Shown here: positions 1 through 14,000 of the stretch, piece by piece
How positions within the stretch are numbered: the first letter of the stretch is position 1
How the letters are laid out: each line of letters opens with the position of its first letter
Assembly: GCF_037975245.1 (NCBI RefSeq)
Contig: NC_092579.1
Location: 24,349,166-24,413,165 of the forward strand
DNA: 64,000 nucleotides
Direction: 5' to 3'
Source of the DNA: Apostichopus japonicus
Taxonomy: Eukaryota > Echinodermata > Holothuroidea > Aspidochirotida > Stichopodidae
Translations under genes and position numbers: made by a program
Notes under the pieces: model-generated
Databases searched by the model: none
Seen by the model: only the letters and a program-made list of their open reading frames with translations
Told to the model about the DNA's origin: nothing

Positions 1-148
1 TAGGGATATATAAGTAGCTCTTAATGCAAGGTTGTGTTATTAGGCTATAGCATTAGGGATATATAAGTAGCTCTTAATGCAAGGTTGTGTTATTAGACTA
101 GCATTAGGGATATATAAGTAGCTCTAAATGCAAGGTTGTGTTATTAAA
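1..148. repeat. 53/51-bp tandem repeat, 3 copies
   Basis: Units starting tagggatatataagtagctc begin at 1, 54 and 105. The array runs off the left edge of the window. Confidence 0.9.
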
Positions 149-1906
149 TACTCTGTGTGAAGTTGGAAATGAGGAGGTGGTTGAGTACCTACGTAGAAGT
201 GGTCTAATTCTTGTCCAGCTTTCAATGCAAGCATCCCCCGCCTGAATCTTTTCCCCCGACTGACAATGTCGATGATTTCATTCGCATCGATAACATATTG
301 GATACTGGACCATCTGTGATGTTCTGGTCTGAATTTGAGGCTACTTCAGGGGCCAACCACTTTATTCCAAGTGACGTCCTGGAAAGGCTAGCCCTTATAT
401 GTTTGTTTTAGTGTACTAACCCTGGTAAAGGTAGTGTTCAAACTTTTGAAAAATTTATCAAACTCAACTCAAAAAGCTGCTTCAAACACCTTCAGTTCTT
501 GCTGACATCATCAGTAGTGTAATATGTACTGTTGGTTCACTTTCACAATGGCGCACCTGTTGGTGATTTGTTCAATACTCCAATTACAGTATGGTGTAGT
601 ATGTTAACAACCCAACAAAAACGTTATACTTTAGCCACTCTGACTGGGAATGCTGGACTAATTTATATAGAATGATTTCTCAAAAACTAAAGGTTGGTGT
701 TAAAATTCAACCTGCGCTGGTAGTAGTCCATTCGCTTAATCTGTAACACATCAGAATAATTTGTTTGCTTATTCCTTGCTGGAGGCGAAAGGAATCAAGG
801 CGATGGTGATGGTGTTCATTTTAGGTAAACTTCATACTTGGTATGTACTGTAGATTTGTCTTATTGAGGTAAAAGAACTATTCTTTCCTGTGAAGTTCAA
901 TGATCATTTGAGTCAACAGAGGTCAAAGTCTGAAATCATGATACTCAAAACGTAGATCTTTGTTGAACTTCATACTTTATACATAGATCCAGCTTGGTGA
1001 GTACAAGAACCCTATTGAAATTGTTGGAGGTCAAAGGTAACTTTAAGGCAACATTTAAGTGAAAGTCCGAAAATCTTGTAGACACAATAACACAAGAAGT
1101 ACAGTACATCTTTCTTGAACTCCATACTTCGTTTGTAGATCCACCTTGGTTAGTGCAAGAACCTTCTTGAAATTGGTAGAGGTCAAATGAGGTCAACAGG
1201 CACCAAAGTCTGAAAACCATTTAAAGCATGATAACTCCAAAATTAAAGCTACAATTACTCTGTGAATTCTCCAGTGCTATGATTTTCTTTTGGTCAACAT
1301 AGGTTGGTCAATGTCAGTTCAGTTTAGTGAACAGGCCCAATTGAAAAACATTCTGAACTGATTTTCAAAAAATATTTAGAATATAGTCATGCAGGAAAAG
1401 AATCCTGCTCCAGAGAGTTGGTATTCTCGTGTTGGGTGCTTTAAGCAAACTCAAGTGACCCTTCTCAGTTTCTCTACTCAAGTGCCTTCCAGCTTAAATG
1501 TCTTGTTATTCAAACATCTATGTGTCTGTATTTCACAATAATAGGAAGACTGTTGTTTCTGAATATTGAAACATTTTGGAATAAAATTCTTTACTGTAAA
1601 TCCTTACCATTGAACTAATTGGTTGATGCCCACAAGTGATTGCTACATGTAAGAGATGGAAATCTAGATCTTTTCTGGTTCTCACTTAATTCTTGGACAA
1701 ATTTAACTCACTTGCTCTACAATTTTGAGTAAATTATATGGCAAGGAATCACAAACTGGTTCTCTGGTCTAACGTCTTGTTTTGGTACTGTTATGATAAT
1801 GTTGAACCATCTATTAGAACTTCACGGTACTGTCTTCAATGACAACTATAATATGTCAACCTGTTTCATCCCCCACCCCCTTCCCCTTTTTTTGTTGTCT
1901 TTTCAG
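149..1906. other. Intron sequence with dispersed repeat modules
   Basis: No credible exon of the semaphorin is visible. A short open frame at 211-411 is unrecognised. From about 770 to 1240 there are dispersed-repeat features: aggtcaaagtctgaaa and gcaagaaccttcttgaaattg-like modules occur twice (about 960-1080 and 1125-1220). They resemble sequence around 6700-6790. Confidence 0.5.
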
Positions 1907-2061
1907 GTTCTACTACCAATGGAGTCAGTGTTATGCATGTGGCAGATGTTCTGTTGATGAAATTCCCAATGAAGTCATATCGGGTTGTAGAAATTTTCCC
2001 TACTTGTGTGCCACAGAGAATGTTGATGAGCCGAAAGCAAATAAATTTCATCCTCACAACT
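1907..2061 (+). CDS. Semaphorin exon a (sema domain)
   Basis: Acceptor tttcag and donor t|gtgagt. It starts with the third base of a split codon and ends in phase 1. The tail of the exon reads YLCATENVDEPKANKFHPHN and the W comes from the junction. This matches the sema region where other members have LRTE..D....NEP.FV just before the YFFFRE strand. The alternative open frame does not continue into a sema-like sequence in the next exon, so this frame is preferred. Confidence 0.7.
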
Positions 2062-5000
2062 GTGAGTAATATATTACGATTATATAGACTTACAAGTCAA
2101 TGGTGACAACAGTTAGGGAGCACAGAAGTAAATCATTAAAATAATCACCTTTAGAACCTTCTAAAAAAAAAAAAAAAAAAAATTTAAATTTTTAAATTTT
2201 CAGAACAATACGTCTCAGCAATGTCTGTCAGTCCAGATGTTGGTGTCTATGATTGTGCTTTTATATACGTTAATATCTATTTATATAAAGGATGTTTCTT
2301 GCACTTTAAGTATCTCTGGTGTTCATAGCTACAATCAGTGAGACAATCAATTTTTAAGTATAGTCAAGATGATAATTAAAACTGTTGAACAAACCTAATA
2401 CTCATCTGGTATAACACACCAGTATAAACTCAACTCATGTGTTTTCATTGGCTAGTGTGCTAAGCATATATATACTAATATGCAATGTGGGTTTATATTT
2501 TGTTGCGTTCTTGATTGTGTTGAAGCTCTATGGAATTATGTCATCAGTTTTTTCCTTTCAAACTTCCTAAAAATTCATTAATTTGTGCCACCTTTTTTTC
2601 CTGCCCAGGGCCACAATTGCTTGGAAGTTTTTCAGAGAATACAAGTGCTTGGCTCGTATTTTTCTTCCATGAGGTATGTTATTGCATCTTCACTAAGATA
2701 TAAATCAATAATCTCTTTAGAACATAGAAATTTAGAGTTAATATTGGTAATAGTCAGAGCTCGATGACGATTCTGTTTTAAAACAGCTCATTCGGCTTTA
2801 CTCTTGCTTCTATTTTTGGTATCCTGCTTTTACATCGTTCTGAGACTTTTGACTATAATAAAAGTAAAGAAAAACAGGGTACCCTTTCGAGACAATTGTT
2901 GGTTATTTTCTTTTAATGTTTCTATGAAATTGTAACATTCTGAGATGAATATTAATGCTTATTTAGTGCTTTGTATGAATGAACAGGGTTAATTAATGAT
3001 CAACTTCCATTTATCGCAGGATAAGTCACTCACGGGGGGGGGGGGGGTTATAGCCCCATGGCTGGATGCACTCGGCCTTCGGCCTTGTGCATCCCATGAG
3101 TTATACCCCTGTATGTGCATTACCCTGTGATAAACGCACATTAGACCATTGATTAAACCCTAACTATACTCATGTATTTCCAACTTTTTCTGTTTTCTGC
3201 ATAAGAAAGGCATTGAAATATCAGCATGCACTACATCTATCTCCTTTCACAATTTGAATTCTTTTACGAGCCCTGTCCGCATTCCCTCCCCGTATTCATT
3301 GGTATACTTGTTTGGAATATTGTATTTCAGGAAAGGGATTAATCCTAATCTGAGTGTAGCAGCTGATTAATCTTCAGCCTTACTTTTATTCTGAACACTT
3401 TGCTTTCCCATTCATATCTTCATTTCTAGTAATGTCAGTACTATTTTAAATTTAAAAGATGTATGAACAATTGTTGATATGAGACAGCGCCAGATCAAAA
3501 CAGTGTATTTATTGTATCATCTTGAATAATGAAATGACATTTGGTTCTAGTGACAAACTAATTACATTCCATTATCGGATAATTTCTTCCAGGATGGTCA
3601 ACCAATAATTGGAAAGATCTGCATGAAGGAATCCCAGTATTCTCAACATGATTGGAGATCCTATCAAAAAGCATTCTTGCAACCTAACAGTTCATCAGAT
3701 GGAATCAAGTATACACACTTGGGTTAGTATTGTCTGTTCAGACAGTCCATATATAGGTCCCATTACAAAAAAATTAAAGCAAATCCAAAAAGGATTTCTC
3801 CCAGAGGTTTTGCTGTTTTACAAATATTAATCATATGAAAACGTGAAGTCAAAACATTGAATGACAAGGTTTTGTTTCCGAACAGCCTGCCGTTGTATTT
3901 GGATGCAACACAAGATGCAAGGTAGGGTGCATCGGTATATCGATACACCAGGTATACCTGGTACTTCATTCATACCCATACCAATGGTATTGAAATCTGT
4001 CATAAACCAATATTCCAAAAATACCAGGTATATCTGAAACAAACCTTGAATAACTGGTACAAATATTACCGCTGCTACTGTTTATCGTGTATAACTTACC
4101 ACTCCCCGTAGTCCCCAACTGTAACATTCTTGTTGCACAATCTTAGCCATTGCATCTGTTGCTTAACTTGCTTGTACTGTACCAGACAAAAGATCAACGA
4201 ACGGACACACTGATATGTTTCTTGCATTTTAACAGGTACTTATTACCTAATACTGGAGTATGGTACCACCACATTGTTAATATTCATTGTAAGATACAGC
4301 TGTAAGATATGTAGACAGGCTACCTCAGATCATGATATTTAACTTCCGATTAAAATATTTCTTACACAGAGGCTGTCCAGCTTTACGATTTCAGTCTACC
4401 CCCCAACATGTCCATGTATTTTGCAATCTTTTCAAATGCTGGGTAAGAAATATTCCTAACATTTACACTTGACTTGATGTCATGTATAAGTCTGCGATAG
4501 TATAAAGAGCAATAGAATGGTTAAAGAGAAAGAATTGTTTTTTTTGTATGCAAGATGTTTAGGAGGCACTTCATTAATGGAAATGATTGATTTGATTAAT
4601 TTTATACATAATGATGAGCTAAGTGATAATCATGTATGATGATGAGTGCAGCCATAGTTTGAACAATTCAATATAAATGTTCAAACTACATAGTGGATGA
4701 GTTCATGATTGTTATGAATAATCATGAGTTGACTCATCATATATAAAATGATGAGCTGAGTGATTATCGTGTATGATGATGAGTACAGCCATAGTTTGAA
4801 CTAATCAATATGAGTGTTCAAAATACATAGTGATGAGTTCATGATTGTTATGAATAATCATGAGTTGACTCATCGTATACATAATGATGAGCTAAGTGAC
4901 TATCTTATATGATGATGAGTACACCATTGTTTGAAATATTCAATATAAATGTTCAAACTACATAGTGGATGAGTTCATGATTGTTATGAATAATCATGAG

Positions 5001-8000
5001 TTGACTCATCGTATACATAATGATGAGCTAAGTGACTACCTTATATGATGATGAGTACAGCCATAGTTTGAACTATTCAATAGAAATGTTCAAACTACTT
5101 AATGGATGAGTTCATGATTGTTATGAATAATCATGAGTTGACTCATCGTATACATTATGATGAGCTGAGTGATTATCGTGTATGATGATGAGTACAGCCA
5201 TAGTTTGAACTATTCAATATGAGTGTTCAAAATACATAGTGATGAGTTCATGATTGTTATGAATAATCATGAGTTGACTCATCGTATACATAATAATGAG
5301 CTGAGTGATTATCGTGTATGATGATGAGTACAGCCATAGTTTGAACTATTCAATAAGAGTGTTTAAAATACATAGTGATGAGTTCATGATTGTTATGAAT
5401 AATCATGAGTTGACTCATCGTATACATTATGATGAGCTAAGTGACTATCGTGTATGATGATGAGTACAGCCATAGTTTGAACTATTCAATATAAGTGTTC
5501 AAAATGCATATTGGATGAGTTCGTGATTGTTATGAATAATCATGAGTTGACTCATCTTATACATAATGATGAGCTAAGTGACTATCGTGTTCAATGATGA
5601 GTACAGCCACAGCAAGTAGGTTCTTTTATTCCTGGAAGTGCCTTTCTATGAGATACATTCTTACAATTAAGCCTATAAACCGTGATAGTAAGGTGCAACC
5701 TAAGTGATCATCATGCATAAAAGTGTGTTCCCCAATTATTAAGCATAAAAATATTTAGAGTGACCAAAGACTTTTGCAATTATCATATATAGCAATGAAC
5801 TCAGCATTTGTCATATTTCTATTTTGCGTATATACTGAAGACAACCATTTCCTCTGTATCAACTATCAAGCCTTCTGAAGTTGTGTCTTTGCTTCTGTTA
5901 TCAAATAAAAGCAATGGATATAACTGATAATGTTGTCTTGTTTCTCTTGGTGCTAGGAGTGAGATGGCTAAAAGTAGTGCAGTATGTATGATTGAATCCA
6001 AGGATATTCGGGAGGTCTTTTACAGCCAAAAATTTAGAAATGAGACTACTGGAGCAGTAATTGAGAAAAGAGAATTGCCTTGGCCTCTGGGAACTGCATC
6101 TGGACGTGTGAGTTGTTTCTTCAATCAAAGTACATACATTGTGCAATTTAGTCCATTTATATCAGGTTTTAAAGCGAACCTTTATTTTGCTGTATTTTGA
6201 ATTCTTGTTAGGGAGTTGTGGATTTGTATGGGCTTGTTGTTACTGGTACAGCAGGACACTAAATAGTCCAAACCAAAAACCATTGCAAGGTGGTACTATT
6301 AAATGTGAAAGCCAAGGGAGGCAACATTATCTGGAATAAGTGAATAGTATGAAAGCCATTGAATATTGGAGAGCAGCTTGCAGGCTACCCTACATGTATT
6401 ATTCCAGCATCATGGTGTTGTCTTTGCCATTCTCCATTTATTTCTCTAGCTTTTATGAACCAGTTTAAAGGGACAATTTGTATTCATTGTCCTCTGTATC
6501 GGTGATCAAGTGCATTTTTAATTATTGGTGACTATGGCCAGGTAGGTTGAAGAATCCTGCCTTGATTTTCCATTACCGTGATTGTAATGATGCGTTTTTG
6601 GTTACGATAACCCTAATGTTTGCATTCATGATGGCTTATGTGTGTGCGTTTGCGGTTGTGCATTGAATATGTATAAGTACCAAATTGAGTAGAAGAAGCC
6701 TATAGTTTAAGGTGGAGGTCAAGGTCAATAGGGGTCACCATGGTTCAAATTGTGAAAACCTTGTAAACATGATATCTTAAGAAGGGAAGCTTGGACAGAT
6801 CGCATATTTGGTATGTAATTGTATCACTTTGAGCACAAGAAGCATTATGTTATGGGCAGTCTAGTTATTATTCTTTGATAAAGTTTGGGTTATTCATCGT
6901 CTATAAAAGGTCAGATGTCTCGCTATGGTCACTTTACTGATATTCACTCTCCATAACACGTGTCTGGTTTTATTGTCTATTTGTCTGTTTATATTTGGTC
7001 TAGTGTGGCTTTATAAGCGAGGATAGTGAATGGTTACAGGATCATCCCCTCATGTCTGATCAGGTGGATTGTACAGCAACGTTTGAATATGAAGGAAGGT
7101 TTCTTGCCTTAGAGACATTGGAGAAACTGGGCCCAGATGGTGTCCTCCACAAGGTTATATTTATCGGAACAGGTTGGTTGGAAACAGCACTAGGCTCTAT
7201 CGAACAGTCTGTTAACAGTATTTTTAATTTGTGCTGAAGGTATAGACTTCCTTATTTAGAGAACCCTCAATTGGAGTTTCACTTCATAATTGTATAGATT
7301 TTTCTTGCATTTAATTACAGCACTATGTTTTTCATCAGAATTTTTGGCTCCATTATAAAAGTGCAACTTTTTGGCTGAAACAGTGAATTCTCTCTTCCTT
7401 GTTTTCAATCTGTATTGATTTGGTCTTCCATGACCCTATTTATTGATAAGCACCTTAAAAAGCACCTTATGTATTTGTGTGAATGGAATTAAAATTTTAA
7501 AATTGACCATTAACAGTCCCTCATAGTTTTCAGATTGTAGTGTGTGACTATAGTGTTATTGGTATGTTTGGTAAAGTTGGGGTGCAAACTGCTCTTTCTA
7601 AATTCCATCTTTGCTGGTCCATTTGACTTTATTATAATCCATATTTTGACATGTGTTTGACATTGATACACATACTTAATCCTATCAAATACAACAGTTT
7701 GTCATCACGGATGCTGTGAAATATATAAAAAGATAGCTTTAAGAAAGTGTTGATTCTAATTTAGCTTTATTTTGTCTGCTTTTCTTAGCCTGTTCTATTT
7801 ATTACTCTCTCTCTTATCAATTCACAGAGGATGGACGACTCTTAAAGTTCACCTTGGATGGTGAATCTTTTACTTTCCTCATGGAGGAGTATTTCACAAA
7901 CGATTCTACAATAGGCATAACAAACTTAAAAGTAAATTTTATGTACGATGAGCGGATACTAAATGTATCCACATCAGATGGATTACACCACCAACTTGGT

Positions 8001-11000
8001 CTTCAGAATTGCAACAAGATCAGTAATCAGTGGTGAGTTAAAATGCCGGATAGTTTATTTAATGGCGCATTCTATTTAACTGATTGTGAATAAGTTTGTG
8101 CATAATTTTTGAATTTTTAATGAAATCTGTCTTTTAACTTTTCAAACAATGTTTATTATTAAAAATTATATCATGGAGTATTTTACTGGGTAAAGGTATC
8201 TACAACAAACTTAGAATGGATTTAATATATAATAATACTCTGGCAATTATATGAATTGCTTGTGCTAATGGGCCACACATTCTAACCTAGAACACTACAC
8301 ACAAACATATCCACCATGCTATATCTCATACTTTAAGAAAGAAATTAGCTATTGTATGACATAGGAGCAGCTGGGTTAGGGGTGTCTACTATGACTATCG
8401 TGGTCAGCTAGTATAGGGACGGAAGCTTGGAAATAAATGAAACATACACAAATCAGTACGCAAAAACATTGGAATGAGGGTAACGACTGGCTCTTATATT
8501 CAGTAGGCCCTCCCACCCAAGTATTTTACTGCTGAGTGACATGGGCGGCGATCCTGGGGGGGAAGGGGGGATATATCCCCCCATGAAAATGGGTGGAGGG
8601 GATGTAATACACCATATCCCCCCCCCCCCACCAAATGCCAGGGATAAGTATTATTATATGCCTACATTTATGCATCATCGTGAATGTACGGCTCTCTTTT
8701 AGCTTCATTTCTCGCCTACCATAGACGCAGTGCGATCTTTTAAAAAAAAAAAAGTCTTTATCTTTATCACAATATTGATATAGTACATATATGCACCCTC
8801 ATAGTATTCATATAGGCCCTATAGTAGGCCTACACACGTACATGTTCCCTCGAACAGCTGAGAATCTCATGTTACCAGGGTAATGCTTAATACACGTTTC
8901 ACCTGGATGCCCTAGCAATCGGTACCTAGGAATGTAACTATGTGTTATTGTGTATTGCATGTGTATAGGCCTATAATAGCCTGCATGAGGCCATTTTCTT
9001 CATCGAATAATATAAAAGAGCTCTCGAACATTCTAATGTAGCGCCTGAAACAAGATTGACAGGGGCAATTTTCCCAAAATAACACCCGAAATAAGTATTT
9101 TGGATCCTGATTATGAGATATTTCGGACATGATATCCCTATTTTAAAGTTGGGTATATGCCACTTGGAAACCTTGGGAAGTGCCGTTTCCGGCCATCTAG
9201 AGGGTTTGTAAATCCCATAATTTTCTTGTACGCTTCGCGCCAACTCATGGTGGCGCTATGCTTAGATAGTCAACAAGATCTTATCCCCCCCCCACTCGGA
9301 AGTACGGATCGCCGCCCATGCTGAGTGATATGAAACATACATAATAGTGTGAAATTACCAAGCGAGGTATTAGTGTGGTCACAGCTTGACTTGAATTTAC
9401 AATAAACATACAAACAATACACAATAACTACATCAAGACAGGGCAGGAGATACGGTGTGTAACCATGGCTACGGTAATACAGTATGACATCACACAGCCT
9501 TCAGCTGGTACTCTCCAAGGATCCTGGCTGGCTTCCAGGTGGTAACCTCAGTATGCCCTCGTAGGGTAGCACCCAGTCCCAGGCCCAAGGTATCTGGTCA
9601 AGACCAAGTAATGTCTCCGTCCATTTAGTTTGCCCTCATGGACCCCTCGACTGGCACCATCAGAAAATTAAGACCTGAATGATCAGAATATAAAGCAAGT
9701 TGAATGTGAAGACTACTGAACAGTCTTCCACTCTCTCAGAAAGCGGTGAAGGTGTTGCCTCAGTTTGTATGCATCTATTGGAGGTGGCTAGGTTTTAAAC
9801 TTTTAACATCTTAACTCCACCCTTAGAACTATAGGGTGGCCAATGACCACCAACAAAGAGGAGTTGTTTTGACTTTACAGTTGAGAGAAGCCAGATGCTG
9901 TATAACATAAGGGGTGTTACCACAGAGCACACATTGGGAGCGCAGAAATGCTTCAGGGGGCAAAACAGGAAGCACAGAAGTTATCGGAGCCAAGATGATT
10001 AATAACGGGGAGCAAAGAAAGAAGAGGGGATTCAAGATAAACAGTCAGGCCGGGTATAGACTCCTTGTGTCTCTCTAGTCAACCCCTACTTACTCCCAAC
10101 AGACTTCCATTGAGGTACATGACATAGTTAACAATACAAGTGAAGGAATTTGACAACATGAGGAAGAAAATAGTAGCAGGGGCTAAAATAGCAGCCTGCT
10201 ACAGATGCTTAGTTCCTAAGGTATATGACACTGGGCATAAAACGCAGTGGTGCACTATGCTCAATACCTGCTTACTATCCCATTGTGCCCTGTCAACATA
10301 TTGGACCCTTCCATTATAAACCAGGGAGAAAGTAACATACACAACACATTCAAGAAACAGAGTTGAATTGAACCAATGGGAAATTTACCTAGTACCTACA
10401 AATGAGGAATTCATTGATCGCATGTCTGATCTGTGTTATAAATCAGATGCACCGAATTGAGTTATCAGCACCCTTGCTCTGCAATATCCATAGAAAATGT
10501 TCTGCTTTGTGAAGGATATATGCGAAGGAAGTGTGCACTTTTGTTCATGGAAATGCACTTTGTATAGGAGATAGCCTTACAATTAAGCCTTACTGTATTG
10601 ATAAGGTGAAATTCACTGATATAACATGAATATTCATAACTCATGATTGTTCTGTCACCCAGGTGGGACAATTTTTTTCTATACTGTAGTGTTATTTCCT
10701 GCTTCAGAGCACTCGTATTGTCAGTATGATCAGTATGAATATCATGTTTCTATCAGATCAAGGTTAGGAACTGTTTGTACTGACAATACCAGTGCTTTGA
10801 GAGCATGATATTGTTGTACAGTTTAGAGAGGTATTAGCATTAGGAAATTGTCCCAACTGGCTGTGTTCTGTAATATCAGTCTGATCCAACAATTAAATTT
10901 CACTGACGCATCATGAATATTCATAGTTCTCTTGTGTATTTTGTATCACCAGTCTGATGCACCAATTGCATTTACTAACAGCTGGAACAATTTCTCAGTG

Positions 11001-14000
11001 CTCAGACCACTATTTACTGTGCTCTATTTTGGTGCTTGGAAGCACTTGCACTGACAGTATGAACAGTTCCTAACCTATTTTATCTGATAGAAATTATGAT
11101 ATTCATAATGCCCGTACAGTCAGTACAACTGCTTTGAAGCATGATATGAAAAGTACAGTTCACACAAAAAGGCCTAACTGGGTGAAATTTACTGTGGCAT
11201 TGTGAATATTTACCAATCTCATGTTTGTTTTATGTTGTCAATCAGCGGAACCCATTAACTTGACATTATGTATGTTTGTGTTGCATAAAATTATGCATCC
11301 ATCTTATTTTCTGCAATTTCTTGTGTTTTCACTTGAACATCTACCCTCCAGCCTTCTTTAATAAATAGTACTTTTTCAAGTTTTGATACCTAAATCTTTT
11401 CATTCAGGATCTTTTTGGAGTGATTGCCATAATTATACTTAAAATATATGTTTGTCTTTTCTTCCCTCCCAGTATTTGTGAGCAAGATCCGTTCTGCATC
11501 TGGAGTATTAATAGGGTGGAATGCATTGAATTCTTCAAAGATTATGACAGGTAAAACCATGATGCTAAATTAGTGACTTATTTGTACAGCCAGTTACTGC
11601 CAGATATTTACTTCTGTATTCCAGAAGAATAATCAACTTGTTCATAAGTATTTTGTTGGTTTCTGCCACTGATACCAGTTCAAGACTGCATTGGACACTC
11701 TATTTCACTGCTCATTGCATCCACTACCATTTTTGCAATCTGCAATGATCAAGTTATCTGGAACAGATTTAAGGAAAAATCCATGTCACCAGTCTCTTAG
11801 CCATTTCATGTATCCTATTAAAAATTAATGACAAAAAATGGGTTGCTAAGTAGTAAGATTTTTTGTCAAAGATTTATTAAAGGAAGTCTTGCAGTGTTTA
11901 CATAGGGGTGGGGTAGGTAATCACCCTGTCTGACCCAATGGAATGAAACATTTTGCAGTCCTCCCCACATCCACAATCTGTACTGTAAACAATGCTAATA
12001 TGTCCAAGATTGTACCCATCTTAAACAACATTGTAAGACTGCAGCAGTGAAGGAGTACAAGGATCCTGAAAGCATGATTCTCATGAGTGTCAAAAACAGT
12101 GTTTGTAAATATTACCTTTGTCGTTTGCTGGATATAAAGGCCATTTATGAAAGGACCACTTAAATGTACTTTTGTATAACCCTTGTGGAACCCATACCAC
12201 CACTATAATATTCTGGCAGACTACAAAAGGTCTGCAGACCACATGTTCAACTTAAAAAATCTAATTAAATAAATCCTGAATCTTGTTAATAAGTAATCTG
12301 TCATCTTTGAAATCAGGCAAGCTATTGTATACTGATATTTCATGACACTTACATTGGTAAAAAAACAAATGGTAGTTTTTGAGACCTAGGGACAAAGTAG
12401 TACAACACAAAGGAAGGAAGTGTAATGGCCTCACAACAATGGCAATTTCCTTAACAATTTAGTAAAATTTGCTGAAGTGTGTGATTTCCTTTGTCATTTC
12501 AACAGTGTGTAATATGATGTTGGGAACTGAGTCTCAGCTATCATATGAACTTTGTACTCTCGGCCACAGAAGAGTACTTGACCACGGTTAAGAAAGTCAA
12601 TTCACTAGTCCCACATATCACTTAAACAGCTCATAAACGCCTTCTTTCTTTTGACCATGGTTTGAGATAGTGGATTCACTAGTCTCACATATCACCAAAT
12701 ACAGCTCATAAATGCCTTCTTTCTTTTCAAACCTACAGTCAGCCAGTATCAAAGAAGCAGTGTGAAGGTAAGTTACTTATATGACCATATGACTTAATAT
12801 ATGATAGTAAGAATGAGAGAGAAAAAGAGGGAGTTTTACAAGGAAGTACGCATTGCACCTAACCAGGGAACATTTCATAAATGGGACTACAAGATATAAA
12901 TGAATGAATGAATGAATGAATGAATGAATGAATGAATGAATGAATGAATGAATGAATGAATGAATGAATGAATGAATGAATGAAATTTTAAAAACTCAGC
13001 TATTGTATTTTATTTGTATTTTGTTTCTACTTACAGGTGTTAATCAACATGATGCTCTACTGGTTGTGGATGAATATAATAGGCGTAAACCAGAGATCCC
13101 AACAACAACCATTACGACGGTAGATGTTACTAAAGCAAAGACTACAGTCAAACCTACCAAAGATGCAGCAAAGAAAGAAGAAAGCACCAGCACCGGTAAA
13201 TATGTTATCATCTCTTGCTTAATTAGTTTGTTGTACAAGTTATGAATCGAGAGGAGGAGCATGGGGTTCAGTGAATGGGTGGAGATTGTTAATTTCATTT
13301 ACAGAAGGAATTTGTCTATTGACTGATTTAATTTCATGACAACAAATGGTTTGTTTGCTTTGAGGTTTGCAATGAAGACTACCAAGAATGACTCTCTGGG
13401 GAAAGTATGGTTTTCACATAATATTCTGACAAGAAAATACCACTTAACATTATGACATGAGCTTCTGAATTCTCCTCCAAAATTAACAACCAATTATTGA
13501 TCACCAGTAACTCTGCCAAACCCCTCACCCTGACAGAAGCTTGTAAAGAAGGCAGTATAATAAGCCTCTCATACCTTGGTATGGTGAGGATTACCCAGAA
13601 TGTGTTGGGGCTGACCACTTTGCTTTGTTCCCACTCAGTTGTCTATTACTTGGTACTTGCAAGTCTTCATGTGGGGTCCACCCAGTCTGCTAAGGCCAAC
13701 TTGGCCTGATATAGCTATTGGAGCATATTCTTTTGAACACTAATATGTTAAAGGTGTAGGAAAAGTATAGTTCTCTACATTTATGCTAGTTAAAATGTGT
13801 TGAATATATGGAGTGAGGATATTGTCAACTCCTCAGCCTTGTGTTTTGTGAAGTCCAGCTTTACTATACCAAAAATGTTTTAACTGCCTATAAAATAAAA
13901 TTGCTATCATGGCTGAATCCCAACACCCTTTGTCTGTGCCAGATTTTGTAATACATTTCATAAATATTATTAAAGGCCCTAACGGTGTTATGTTTTTCCT

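Noticed and set aside
211-411. 66-codon frame at the left edge as a semaphorin exon or gene
   Set aside because: It has no semaphorin motif, no clear acceptor/donor pair giving the required phase-2 end, and no family that I could name.
1907-2061. Alternative reading frame of sema exon a (VSVMHVADVLLMKF...)
   Set aside because: It does not keep phase with the next exon, whose sema motif FFFHE is clear.
8971-9243. 90-codon minus frame inside the hAT-like element as a transposase
   Set aside because: Far too short and without any recognisable transposase motif.
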